DNA of 34,685 bases from Schoenoplectus triqueter (Eukaryota; Streptophyta; Magnoliopsida; Poales; Cyperaceae), in assembly GCA_964058805.1 (NCBI GenBank), contig CAXKVV010000737.1, positions 1 through 34,685 on the forward strand, given 5' to 3'. Both the position numbers and the translations under genes were made by a program. Every line of letters starts with the position of its first letter. Position 1 is the stretch's first letter. Positions 19,431-30,299 of the stretch are shown here, piece by piece. The notes under the pieces are model-generated. The model was not told the origin of the DNA, ran no database searches, and saw only the letters and a program-made list of their open reading frames with translations.

Positions 19431-20379
19431 TAATTCTAGGAGATCATTTCTGACTTAAACTTTTAGCTTGTGATAAGTAGTTTTGAAGCTTCTAATTTGA
19501 ACAAATACCTTTTTCAAATCATACAATCGTGATAGCCATTTACTAGTCCATTTTGAAGTGTAAAATGACTATATAACTCCCAATAACATATCTATATTTA
19601 TACTTGTATACTATATTATAAAGAACGAATGGACTGAACTCTTCACTGATATTGTAATTTTTTTAATGATCAAAATATCTTCTCTTGCAAACAGACCGTA
19701 CAAATTAAATGCATTTTTCTTCCATTTTTTTTCATTTCTCTATTTTGTTTGCTATTTTTATCACATTAAAAAGAAGTTGCCTATCAAATAAAACCATCAA
19801 CTTTAAGTTTTGCTTGAAAAAAAAAAGAGAAACTATCTATTAGACAATTTTACTTAGAAAAAAATATTATATTTCATAAAAAAATTATTAAATAATGAGT
19901 AGAATTTATCTAAAAATTTAAAAGTCTTTGTAATTGATTCAAATGTAAATTATATCTGGGTCCAGTACAACATGTGGATTTATTTGTAGTAATAATCAAA
20001 ATATTGATATTACATTAACTTTTTATTGAAATTTTTTTTCTTATAAAATGTATTGGTAGGGACGGAAATCATGAAAATAAAACAGTTATAATATTATTCA
20101 CATTAGTTTATTTTTATAAATTCTTGATGCCACATACAAGTAAATTTAGCATAATTTCGGCGTAAAAAATATTTCAGGCAATTTTTATATTCATATTTGT
20201 TTAAAAATAAAAACAAATGAAAGATCACGATCGGAGACAATGAGTCATCCGTAGTGTTCAAAAAATGACACGCTCTGATTAGTCTCATCATCGAATGTTA
20301 CAAATAGTAGTAGAGTTTAAAGTCCAATAAATGATAATTAATGGAGGCGACATTAAATATACAGTGATTTGTATAAACC
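19431..20379. other. AT-rich spacer, no gene seen
   Basis: No recognisable coding, RNA or repeat structure. A stretch at 19440-19460 repeats a few words of the MITE end (ATTTCTGACTTAAA). Confidence 0.6.
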
Positions 20380-21370
20380 GGGTTGTAGCTCAGGTTTCAT
20401 CCCATAATATAGTTTTGAAATAATTAATTAATAATTTAAGATTTAAAATATATTTAATAAAATTTCACATTAAAGAAAAATTAGAAACAATATTTTTAAA
20501 TGTTAAGTAATAATGATAATTGTAATAATTATTATTATAATAATAAATAATATAATTAAACACATAATAATTTGTAAATGATCATATAAAAAGGTTAAAT
20601 CATTTTAAGAGTTAAGTTTCATTTTAATTATATTACACGTATTATTTTAAATAAGGAGAGAGAAACTATTTTATATGAATCCTTGGATTCAAGAAGATAA
20701 AAAGATTAAAACAAAATCAATGGTGGAGAAAATTGATAATGTGACATGCTTCTAATAATGATAATATAATTAAATATATAATAATTTATAAATGATCATA
20801 TAAAAAATAAATCATTTTAGGAGTTAAGTTTCACCTTAAGTATATTACACACATTATTTTGAATTAGGGTTGTAACTCAGATTTTACCCCGATAATGTAG
20901 TCCTCAAATAAATAAATAATAATATAAAATTTTAAAATATTTAATAAATTTTAATAAAATTTTACATTAAAAAATTTAGACACAATATTTTTAAATGTTA
21001 AGTAATAATGACAACTATAATAATAATTATTATAATAATAAATAATATAATTAGACACATAACAATATATAAATTATCATATAAAAAAGTTGGTTCATTT
21101 TAACAATTAAGTTTCTCCTTAAATATTATTTTAAATGATGAGAGAGAAATTATTTTATATAAACTCTTGGATTGAAAAATTTTAAACAAAATCAATGGTT
21201 GAAAAAAGTGATGATGTTACATGGTTGAAAAGTTTGGAAACTTAATTTTCTTTATATATTAAGAATGAGGATAGAGAAATTATTTTATATGGAGCATTGA
21301 ATTCAAGAAGATGAAAAGATTAAAACAAAATCAATGGTAAAAAAAATGATGATTTAACATGCTTAAAAAC
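20380..21370. repeat. AT-rich duplicated block: two ~487-bp-spaced copies plus a third partial
   Basis: GGGTTGTAGCTCAG at 20380 recurs as GGGTTGTAACTCAG at 20867, and most of the following ~450 bp matches with substitutions and indels (for example ACAATATTTTTAAATGTTAA then GTAATAATGA). A sub-block starting AGAGAGAAACTATTTTATAT (20657) recurs at 21141 and 21271, followed each time by a CTTGGATTCAAGAAG-like or similar stretch and AACAAAATCAATGGT. It carries no coding frame. The family is unknown to me; a decayed non-coding transposon is possible. Confidence 0.75.
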
Positions 21371-21693
21371 TTGAAAGCTTAATCATCTTTTTGTATTATT
21401 ATTATGAATTATAATTTTTTTAACTGCGTTTTAGATTTAAGGGGGTCACGGTTCAAAACAAATGATTCATGAATGAAGCTTCGCCACTACGTCGCGACAT
21501 GTTATGGTTTCATCACGGAACGTTGTTTATTCTGTGACATGTCTCGTGTGTGTCACGCGATGTGTATCTTTTCAACTAATATCGGTACAATACGTCAAGT
21601 GAAATTATCTAGACATGTTAAGTAACACAACACAACACATCACATGAAGTCATACAAATTTTTTTTTCTCATTTTTTTATATATAGAGATAAA

Positions 21694-21772
21694 TACAAAA
21701 AATATATTATTTTTTACAAAAAAATATATATTATTTTTTACAAAAAAATATATATTATTTTTTACAAAAAAA
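21694..21772. repeat. 24-bp tandem repeat, about three units
   Basis: Units of ATATATATTATTTTTTAC plus A-run repeat with a spacing of exactly 24 bp (the C residues at 21717, 21741 and 21765 mark the period). Units two and three are identical, and the first is two bases shorter. The array sits in otherwise A/T-rich DNA and looks recent. Confidence 0.85.
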
Positions 21773-21978
21773 TCTAATATTTTTGCTCGCTTTATTATAA
21801 ATTACGTGTCCATAAATTAAATATTTCTTCGATGAAAAAGATAATTTTGAAAAAAAAAACGACTAAATATGTTTACATGCTTAAGTGTATAATATTTTAC
21901 AAGATATGAAAAACCTTCAAAACTAGTACTTAATGCTACATCCCGTAGCGGAACACAATAACTGTTATGGTGATGGTA

Positions 21979-22372
21979 AATGAGGTCAAGGTTTTAAAAT
22001 ATAGATTTCAATATGTGTGCTTGAATACTGTATAGTGTATATGCAATATGTGTATATGCGGTTCAGTATGCAGATTACATATATGAATATGTATTTTAAA
22101 AAAATCTTATGATATTTGAATCAATCATTTATTTTTGAAGAATTTTATTGTAAAATAAGAAAATATAATAAGATATTAATATAATTTTAAATACTTTGCA
22201 TGAAAATATAATATAATTAATTTATAGCTTTAATACGATAAATATTTTAAAAAATAATGTGCATTGTTGAATATGCGGATGCACACTTTTATGCATGTGG
22301 TATCGTACCGCATAAGCATAAACGGATCGCATATGCGGTCATGCGGTCGTATTTTAAAACAATGACAGAGGT
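21979..22372. mobile_element. Non-autonomous hAT-like element (378 bp)
   Basis: The element is 21987-22364. The left end CAAGGTTTTAAAATA and the inverted right end CATTGTTTTAAAATA agree at 13 of 15 bases. The flanks AATGAGGT (21979-21986) and ACAGAGGT (22365-22372) agree at six of eight, consistent with an aged 8-bp hAT duplication. The interior near both ends has ATATGCGGT / CGCATATGCGG words. No coding capacity. Confidence 0.75.
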
Positions 22373-22975
22373 AATATATTTTTATGAAATAGCTTAAATT
22401 TTATAGTCGAACATATTTTTTTGACTGAATTTATAGTCGAAAAAAATAGTACGTTACCTGAAACCTTACTATTTTATTATGAAGAACCAAACGAGATTAC
22501 TTCCACAATATATCATGATCTGATTCTCATAGTATAAAGAAAATGAAGAAATTTTACCGAATTATTTTAGAAGAGGCAGATTTGTAATAACTAGTAGCAG
22601 TCGATATTTTTGTGTTGGATGGCATTTGAATATTTTTTGTTTTTTTGGGGATTTGAGGGAGGCGGTGTGCGAGACACCGACAGCTCACCATCTGGTAAAT
22701 CACTGACAGAGCGACAGATCATTAACTTATTGTCATAGCCTTTCTATCATTAATTTTATTCGATTCAATATCTTTTTGAGGAATTATTCAAATCACCATT
22801 GCAATTTGCTGTGCAGAGAAATTCCATGCAATGACAGGTTATTGTACAACAGTATAAACACTGCAAGCTGAGAATCACAACTATCACTGGGACCCCCCAA
22901 CTACCAGCAAAGCTCCTATGATATATCACCCTATTTTGCCGAATTTTGTTAGCTGCTTTTCTATGTTTCGCTAAT
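22373..22975. other. Spacer, no gene seen
   Basis: There is a short GC-richer patch at about 22650-22720 (GAGGCGGTGTGCGAGACACCGACAG, partly self-complementary around GTGT...ACAC) and nothing else I can name. Confidence 0.5.
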
Positions 22976-23025
22976 TGTCATACCTCAGAAATAATAAAGC
23001 GGATTACGGATGATTAATCCCGCCA

Positions 23026-23051
23026 CGTACGCACGACGAGACGTGCGTACG
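23026..23051. repeat. 10-bp perfect hairpin near the LTR end
   Basis: CGTACGCACG at 23026-23035 is exactly complementary to 23042-23051 around a 6-nt loop. All ten pairs are Watson-Crick and mostly G/C. It lies about 50 bp inside the TGTCA boundary at 22976, so in the U5 of the minus-strand LTR. Confidence 0.85.
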
Positions 23052-23357
23052 AAACGTTAAATGAATAAAATAAGATAAATCTCAGAATAAACAAAACAAT
23101 AACAGTCCAGAATATACAGTAGAATACAACGTCAAACACCGATGGGGCTAACTCCATCGGAATGGGTAGCAAAATCTCTCAAATAAAACCCAAAGAAAGA
23201 AACAAAAACCCGATGCTCGATAAGCCCTAATCATCTACTCGTCACTGTGCTGATGCGGTGAAGCACCTCTGATATCACGCAGGACTGCACCTAGCACTCT
23301 AATCAAAACTCGATCCCGTACCTGTAAACCTGAATCCCACAACCACCGTGGAAACGT

Positions 23358-23377
23358 GAGTAATTTTTAAATTACTC
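23358..23377. repeat. 9-bp inverted repeat
   Basis: GAGTAATTT and AAATTACTC flank a 2-base centre. It falls inside the minus-strand LTR-like region; no function assigned. Confidence 0.6.
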
Positions 23378-23654
23378 AGTACGGATTTAGATACAGCCTT
23401 AAGATTTGATCTTCTTTCCTATACTGGACCCAAATACCAGTACCGAAATTTAAATGTAATGAAATAATTTAATATATATTAATGTATTATTAATTTATGC
23501 ATGTTTGAAAAAACACCTACATGAATGACATGAAATGGCAAATAAACCCGAAATAGAGAATCTAAGGAAAATAATAATATAATATAAAATATAAGGTACG
23601 AAAATCAAACACCCGAAATAAATATCCCGATTTGTAAATCACCACATCTATCCC

Positions 23655-23750
23655 AAGCGGGCGCCACCAGCGTCCCAACTTACGAACTTGGGCCTTGCCT
23701 AAGCAAGCGCCACCAGCGACCCAACTTACGAACTTAGGACTTTATGTTTA
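23655..23750. repeat. 46-bp direct duplication
   Basis: GCGCCACCAGCG followed by YCCAACTTACGAACTTRGG occurs at 23661 and again at 23707. The two copies differ at a few bases. Confidence 0.85.
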
Positions 23751-23954
23751 TGCAGCGTCAATGCCGCATAAACGGTAATTCGGGCTCCCGAGGCGATAAC
23801 GCTCTAGGAGAGTGAGCGTGCATAAGCACGTACTCTAGTCTGCTAAATCTGGTAATTCACCATACAAAATGACAGCAAGCGGATAAGTATGTCTTCAGTT
23901 GTCATATCGCCAAAAGGAGATAACTACCCGTGAATTAACAAATCGAAATCAAAT

Positions 23955-24110
23955 GAGAGCCTACACTGTACCAACCAAGGGCCAGAGGACCGCATCCCGT
24001 AAAAATATCAAAATGAAATATAAGCAAATGGGAGCCTACACTGTACCCACTAAGGCCAGTGGACCGCATCCCGACTTTCTCTGTACCAACTATGGGCCAA
24101 AAGAAAAAGC
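23955..24110. repeat. 75-bp direct duplication
   Basis: GAGCCTACACTGTACC begins at 23957 and 24032; each copy continues to GGACCGCATCCCG. A shortened third start (CTGTACCAACTATGGGCCA) follows at about 24081. The 78-codon frame across it (23899-24135) is a by-product of the repeat. Confidence 0.8.
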
Positions 24111-25189
24111 CCTTCGGACAATATCAGGATCCTAAATAAGCCGGATAAATATAATAATATAATATCACAAAGTAGATTCCAGACTCAAATATGGCCGCTC
24201 ACACTAACACTGAAGTACAAGGTATCCTAATCGCTCAAATTTGGATTAAAAATTAAATCATATAAAGAATAATAAAATATAATAAAGATCAAAATAAAAC
24301 ACTCTAACACAGCCGAACCCGCCAAATGACGGAATCGGTGGATAATACGGCAGGCAAAGATGTGCAGTACATATACAGACCGGTGGGTCCCACGGGCCTA
24401 TGGGTCACCGTATGTAACCACAACGGTCTGATTATGCAAGGCAACTCAGACTGAGAATTACCCGGTCCGTCTCTCAGCACTCCCATGCATTTAATGCATG
24501 ATTAACTACCTGACTTAATTTAATGATTAGTAATAGTAATAATATTTTCCTAATAAATATAATCTACAACTTGGATTATTTAATTCTATCTGATCCTATC
24601 TCGTGACTATTCCCCGAATCCTACTCCTATCTTGTCTACATATAATATGACATGATATGACATGCGAATGCGGGTAGGCCCCAAAAATATTGGTCAAGTA
24701 CCGAATGCATATGACAGTTCAAATTGGGTCCATAATCAATTTTGGTCAGACAACACCGCAGTTCAGAATTGTTTTAAAAAACGGTTTTATTTTCAGTTTG
24801 GGTTCCTATTTCTGAAGAAAATCAAATCAAATCCCAGGAAACCATACCTAAGAATAATTCGATCAGATCGGTAGCGTCAAATTGCTTAGTCTCCGGTGAC
24901 GCTCACGATCTCGTAAGCCGTCTCATCCTGAGTGTACTCGTTTGTCGGCTCGTCAAGATAAATTTTCGAGAACCTATAGAGTCAAAATAAATTAAATTAA
25001 CGAGTATCGTATTCACGTTTGGTATGGTTAGGTCAGAGTTTACCAGACTGATTATTATTTAGTGTTCGTGTTTTGAGATTATATTTATTTCGATTAATGT
25101 AACTAACTTAATTTATTTAGATTAATTAAGTTAGCTTAATGTTAGCACTTAATTAATTTAATTATAATTAGGATAATAAATTATTTAGA

Positions 25190-25385
25190 AATAGAGAAAT
25201 TAATTAATATATAATATTATATAATTAATATTATACTTATTAAAAATAGAGAAATTGATTCATATATATTTATATATTTATAAATATTATTCCATTATTA
25301 AATAGAGAAATTGATTAATAAGTATTTATATATATTAATTTGTGTTATTTAATTATTAAAATTGAGAAATTGATTAATATATATT
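25190..25385. repeat. Degenerate ~57-bp repeat, four units
   Basis: GAGAAATTGATTAATATATA-like words start at about 25194, 25259, 25305 and 25364 (spacing 65, 46 and 59 bp), each preceded by AAAATA or similar. It is AT-rich and may be partly chance, but the GAGAAATTGATT core recurs too well to ignore. Confidence 0.5.
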
Positions 25386-26440
25386 TTATATTATAAATTA
25401 TTATTCTCCACTAGTTATTATTTTTAACCCCTAATTATTTATATCATATCCTTTTATTATATCTTATTTTATATTTTAATATTATTTTCATTAATTAGAA
25501 AATATATAAAACTAGAATTAAAAATAAAAAATAAAATGAAAGAAAAGAAATTCAATTAAACTTAAATTTAATTAATGTTTTTATTTAATTAAATGTGTTG
25601 GTGTTTTAATGTTCGGTATCATACGCTGACTACTGAATCGTTGGTGCCAATGCACCGATATCCCGAAATCGGAGGCAGTCAAGGAATCTAATCATTTCCC
25701 GTATATTAAAGTTTTTGTTATTATTGATGGATACCGCCTGACCTTTCGGGGCGGCTTCCAATTAATTTAGTCACATTTTAAATTTTTTTTTTTAGACTTT
25801 TAATCATTGGGCCTTTATTAGTTTAATACTAATCCTAAATTAGATTTGTAAGTAATTATTAGTTGATTATCAGCCTAATGAGTTTTATTACTTAAGCCTT
25901 GATTTTTAATTTGAAGCTAGTAATTTATAAATCCTTCCATTTCATTTCCTTTTTGAATTTATCTCTCATATTATCCCAAATTATGCTTAAGCCCCTATTT
26001 AAACCCAACAGCCTAGTAATTAATTATGTATAAGCAACCAGCCAGCCAATAATACAAGGAAATGATCCTAAATCAACCAAGGCAACATTTAATCAATACA
26101 AGCCAGAGTGTAACCAGCGTAACAGAACCCAAGCAAACCAGGACAGATCAGTAAATGGAGTCAGGCCAGATCAGACAACAATCAGGGACAAGGGCAAACA
26201 AGACAATAAAATGAGTCATGACCATGCTTAGCATGATAGAAAAATAACTAGCTGAACACCAGCTAACAATATAATTATTTGAGCCCACAATTGCTAATAA
26301 ATCAGGTCCCATAACTAGAAATCAGGTAACATATTCAATGGGACTTAGGCTAGACCAGTGACAGGCTAGACCAGTGACAGGCAACTGATACTGAATCAAA
26401 TGTCAGAATCCAAGCAACACAACAGCACAGAACCCAGGGT
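25386..26440. other. Non-coding LTR-like text, no gene seen
   Basis: AT-rich to about 25920, then AC/AG-rich (about 26030-26440) with a 16-bp tandem duplication GGCTAGACCAGTGACA at about 26348-26380. A small self-complementary pair, GGTGC-CAAT-GCACC, lies at about 25643-25656. I interpret it as part of the interrupted minus-strand LTR. Confidence 0.4.
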
Positions 26441-27736
26441 CTCATATGATAAACAAATTACTAGTTTGTAATAATCTTGAAGTCAATAATACGATAAATT
26501 AGTTATATAAAGCTTTGTTCATGAATTGAATATTTAAATGATATTTTGTTTCCTTAAGTATTATTGAATTTATGAATCATTCCGAGTTCATGACTAGAAT
26601 TGTGAAACTTTATAATATAGAATATACTCTTAAAAGTCACTAACCAAGGTAATTAGCAGGAACATAAATTAATCGTTATCAGGTTAGTATGTGGATTAAA
26701 TGATGATCACGTTTTACAGACCATAGACAAAGAGTTGTCATTTTAATCACATAGATAGATGTTCTAGGAACATTGTACTTGATAGACCCCGAATGAAACA
26801 TTAAATGGAATTATATTCGTGTCATTAATATTTTTGTTCAGTATTAAATTCTAAAGTATGAGGTATTCATTTTTCCTACATAAGATATGTATGTGTGTGA
26901 TTTTCACCAAACGTTATCCGTAAAACGTGGCTATAAAGGTAGCTCTTCGGTATACATAACTTATGCGGAGGAAGAGATGGTTTGCCAAAAGTACTATTGT
27001 CCTTCGTATTTCTATACGACTTATAGCATCATTGGGCCCCTTGATAGAGTAAGATTATCTGCTAGCAGTATAATTACAAGAGTAATTATATTTGATAATT
27101 TACTCAGGATCAAGAAAAGATTAAGTTTGCAAGGATGACATATACCTACCTTGAAACTGATCTGATAGCTATGAGACAAAAGAATTAAACACAAGTAAAT
27201 AGTTTACTGGATCATAATATTGTACAGTACATCATCATCTATGTAATTGGATGGTCATAGTGCATTCTGTCAGATGTCTCCTATGATTATAGAAGTTAAA
27301 ACGGTTTTAACTCTATTTACCAACATAACACGGATCATGTCGGGTCACACCGTATAGGAGTTAATCGGAGAATCTTATTGATTAATTATAAATTATTTAT
27401 AATTAATAATAAGATGGATATAATTAATTATATATGATATAATTATATTTGTCATATAGATGACAAGAAGCAAAAATCAGATTGAATTTATAACGTGTTA
27501 GACACATCGTATAAATTTGCCGAAACAACAACCGAGAAATATATAACTGTAGATGGTAATTATATATATTTGATTTGGATTTTAAATGTTAATTATGGAT
27601 TTGAATTATGGGCCAAAGCCCATTTATAATTAAAGCCTTAATTAATAATTAAAAGCCTAAATCAGAAAAGCCTATAAAAGCTCAAAATTGAAAAGCCCAA
27701 AATCCGAAAAGCCCAAAAAAGCCCATGACGACCTCC

Positions 27737-27895
27737 AAGGGTATTTTGGTAATTTGGCCAAAATCCCAAGGGTATTTCGATAATTTGACCAAAAAGCCCA
27801 ATGGTGTTTTGGTAAATTGGATGAACTTTAAGGGTATTTTGGTCTTTTCACATTGGAACCTCCCTACTATTCATGAGGGTATTTTGGTAATTTGT
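27737..27895 (+). repeat. Five repeats of GGGTATTTTGGTAATTTG upstream of the TATA box
   Basis: Copies begin at about 27737, 27768, 27800, 27830 and 27875, spaced 31, 32, 30 and 45 bp. Each is an AAGGGTATTTTGGTAATTTG variant followed by GCC/ACC AAAA-type sequence. They precede a TATA box by 15-170 bp, as expected of U3 enhancer repeats. The 64-codon frame here is a repeat by-product (recurrent GILVxW units). Confidence 0.85.
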
Positions 27896-27904
27896 CAATC
27901 TCAC

Positions 27905-27965
27905 ATTTTCTATAAATAGAGGGGTAGGGTGAGAGAGAAACTTTCACCAAAATTAGTTCTACTTT
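27905..27965 (+). promoter_or_regulatory. TATA box and start region of the plus-strand LTR
   Basis: CTATAAATAG at 27910-27919 is a near-consensus plant TATA box. About 30 bp downstream comes GAGAGAGAAACTTTCACC (27931 onward), the probable R start, then a CT-rich stretch. No gene follows. Confidence 0.65.
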
Positions 27966-28339
27966 CTCTCTCTCGGTATACGGTTGTTTCAGAATTCACG
28001 AGATCGGTGAATAGTGTTTTTACGAAAGTTGCGGTATTTCTGCACATTTGTGAAACAGAATTACTACGAGTCGTGAATAGTAATATTTCGTCTTTTTCTC
28101 AGGTGAATAGTATTTTTTGCGAGAAACCGCGGTTTACGGTATTTCTGGCAAAAGAAATAAGCCGCTCTCTGGTTAGTCCTGGTGGATAACCTACAGAGGC
28201 ATCAGACGTTTGGTGCTCCGAGACAAGTCGATTTTCATTTCAATTGAAATTTGGAAGCGAGGGATAACATCTTATATTAATCTATTTAATTGTTAAGTAG
28301 ATTAATATTTTAGAAATCAATCATGGAGTAGATCAATAA

Positions 28340-28500
28340 AGGTTTAAAGAGGTGTGTATCTCTCGGTAATCATCTGACATACCACTTTAATCCTAAGCTT
28401 AAGTTAGAAGTAAAATAATATTTTACCATCTTTTGTAAAGGATTAAATGTCTGTATCTCTCGGTAATTATCCGACATACTTTAATCCCTAACTTAAGTAG
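28340..28500 (+). repeat. Direct repeat around TATCTCTCGGTAATYATC
   Basis: GTGTATCTCTCGGTAATCAT (28351 onward) recurs as CTGTATCTCTCGGTAATTAT (28451 onward), each followed by TCTGACATAC or CCGACATAC, TTTAATCC and an AACTTAAGT-like stretch. The offset is about 99 bp. It is part of the U5-like end of the LTR. Confidence 0.75.
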
Positions 28501-28586
28501 AAATAAAATTTTTGTTCTACGGTCTTTCCGCAGCTTGAGCATTAATGGGATTTGGGCATACTAAAACCCTACACAGATAACACCTC

Positions 28587-29022
28587 GCCTCACTAGTACC
28601 GATAGGTACCAGTGTACCAAGGCCATAAAAGAAAACAACCAGCAAGGGCCTCACTAGGCAACAAGGTCCAATACTAGTATATGAAAGTTCAATCCAACAG
28701 TTAAACAATATAGGGATAGCAGTTCAGGGTGAAATTAGGGTTTAGCAAAAAGGGAGTCAAGTGCAGTGTCAGTGAACAAGACCACACACACCAACTAAAC
28801 CATCGTACCAGAATCAGAGTCTCTAACAGAGCCCCAGAATCGAAAGTTAAGGCCAAAAGCCATACCAGAGCACAATTATCACAAACAAGCCATCACTAAG
28901 CAATAAAAATCACACCAAGACAAGGTAGCTGGGGTCAGTAGGGACCATTTTAGAACGGAGCAAGGTGATTTGAACGAAGCCCTTGCCTCACTAGTACCAA
29001 TCGGTACAAGTGTACCAAAGGC
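28587..29022. repeat. Two copies of a 38-bp GTACC/GGTAC-containing motif
   Basis: GCCTCACTAGTACC...GGTAC.AGTGTACCAA occurs at 28587-28624 and at 28985-29022 (offset 398 bp) with few differences. On the minus strand both copies read the same peptide (GTLVPIGTSEA) in separate open frames, which is the repeat and not a protein family I know. Confidence 0.8.
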
Positions 29023-29199
29023 ACAGTCACCACAAACCCACAAAAAAAAACAGTAAACCCACAAGCAAGACAGAGAATCGGCATCACCAAATAGGGAAAC
29101 CAAAATCACGGGGCTTAGCCACTGGCATGGCACACACGACCAGAGATAAGAAAGAGTTCGCTAGTATTCAACAGAAGCAGCAAACAGCATCTTAGAACC

Positions 29200-29600
29200 G
29201 GAAAATCAAAAGCATGGGGCTCAGCCCCAACGCACGGCCCACACGGCCGGAGGAGAGAAGAGGAATGAGGTTACTAGAAAAGGCACAAGGCAGCAAGATG
29301 GCAATAAAGAGGGGCAGCCAGAGTTGGGCGCAGCGAAAAAAGGGCGGAGTTCAGTGAGGGGTCGCCTGTGTCGCCCTTGCTGGCCGAGGGTGAGGGTGGA
29401 GGGTAAGGTCGGCGTCTTAATCAAGAGGTGAGAGTGGGTAGAGGTGTGGGTGTGGTGGCGAACGACTGACGCGACTTGGCCTCGTCCAAGGTGGCTGGGG
29501 GGTGTCGGCTTGGCCGAGAACAAAACTGATCGCGTGAGGGGGTGAAAAAGGGGGGTTGGTGCCTCCTGTGAGGCTTGAGAGTGAGAGAGCGGGAGGTATT
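29200..29600 (-). other. GC-rich leader-like segment, no gene called
   Basis: The minus-strand 100-codon frame (29221-29523) is rich in Pro, Ser, Leu and His (with HTHTSTHSH) and has no domain. It lies downstream, on the minus strand, of the long pyrimidine tract, as the leader of a Del/Tekay-type LTR often does. I regard it as non-coding. Confidence 0.4.
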
Positions 29601-29746
29601 GGCGAGTTAGTGAGAGGAAGAGCGAGTTAAGGGAAAGCTAGGAGGAGAAAGGAGTTAGAGGCAGTAGCGAAAATGAAAGGGGAAGAAGGGTTGTCGCGTA
29701 AGGGGAAGAAAAAGGGAAGAAAAGGGAGAATATGGAGGCAGGTCAC

Positions 29747-29840
29747 GGGGGAGAAGAGAGAGAGAGGAAGGGAAAGAAAGGAAAGAAAAGAAAGAAAGAG
29801 AAAGAAAAGAAAGAAGGGAAAGAAAAGAAAGGAAGAGAGA
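29747..29840. repeat. 94-nt uninterrupted purine tract
   Basis: Every base from 29747 to 29840 on the plus strand is A or G, made of GAAAGAAAAG-type units. It lies in a wider purine-rich zone from about 29590. On the minus strand it would be a CT-rich leader. Confidence 0.9.
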
Positions 29841-30266
29841 CAGTGAGTTTGACTTTGATTGGTCAGATTTTCTGTGATCGAAATCGTACAGTCATTTGTG
29901 CGTCTGATTGATTCTCAATTTAGTTGATTAATTTATTTATTTTCATGACAATTTGATTATCAGAGTTTTGTCAAAACTAATTAATTTATAGTTTTTAGTT
30001 AAATCGTTAATTTAGATTTCATTAATTCATAAAATTTTCTTTTAAGTAATTAATATTATTACTATTATTATCATCGTTATATTTATTATTAGTGTTGTTA
30101 ATTATTTCATCAAATTTCAATACATTACAATGTTATTATTATTTTTATTATTTTGTTTTAAGATACGAGTTTTACTTTAATATTTTAGATTTCATTATAA
30201 ATATTATCCCTTAAAAATTAAATTAGATCAAAATAATTTGTATTAGTTATTAATTTTGATATTACT

Positions 30267-30299
<33 letters not shown>

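Larger units (their letters stand above)
26450..28532 (+). repeat. Copia-like LTR (solo or partial), plus strand
   Basis: There is no coding frame, but the order of parts fits a copia LTR: an AT-rich U3 beginning somewhere near 26440-26505, five ~31-bp repeats (27737-27895), a TATA box (27910), a GAGAGAGAAAC start region, and a U5 with TCTCTCGGTAAT repeats ending TTTCCGCA at 28532. GCTT follows the end (28533-28536) and also precedes TGTTCATG at 26514-26517, a possible short target duplication, but the start is not certain. An alternative end with a weak primer-like GGCATCAGACG lies at about 28199-28209. Confidence 0.5.
22976..29900 (-). mobile_element. Probable long Ty3/gypsy (Del/Tekay-like) LTR region, interrupted by another LTR
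   Basis: Read on the minus strand, the right part (29200-29870) is a pyrimidine-rich leader. The left part (25000-22976) carries non-coding text of the type I associate with Del/Tekay LTRs of monocots (GTACAGTGTAGGCTC and GGGATGCGGTCC words), ending in GAGGTATGACA at 22976. Just left of 22976 there is no primer site, so this would be a solo or 3' LTR. No gag-pol is present. The copia-like LTR at about 26450-28532 seems to sit inside it, because similar CCAG/ACAGG-rich text runs on both sides. Boundaries and family are inference from composition and word memory. Confidence 0.38.

Noticed and set aside
20380..20410. GGGTTGTAGCTCAGG resembles the start and D-arm of a tRNA gene
   Set aside because: No anticodon arm, T-arm (GGTTCGAxTCC) or acceptor 3' strand follows; the same words recur at 20867 as part of an AT-rich duplicated repeat.
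27725..28189. Plus-strand frames of 64 and 86 codons
   Set aside because: The first is the translation of the 31-bp U3 repeats; the second lies in the R/U5-like region and has no known domain.
29221..29523. 100-codon minus-strand frame rich in Pro, His and Ser
   Set aside because: Composition follows from a CT-rich leader; no recognisable family, and the position suggests LTR leader.
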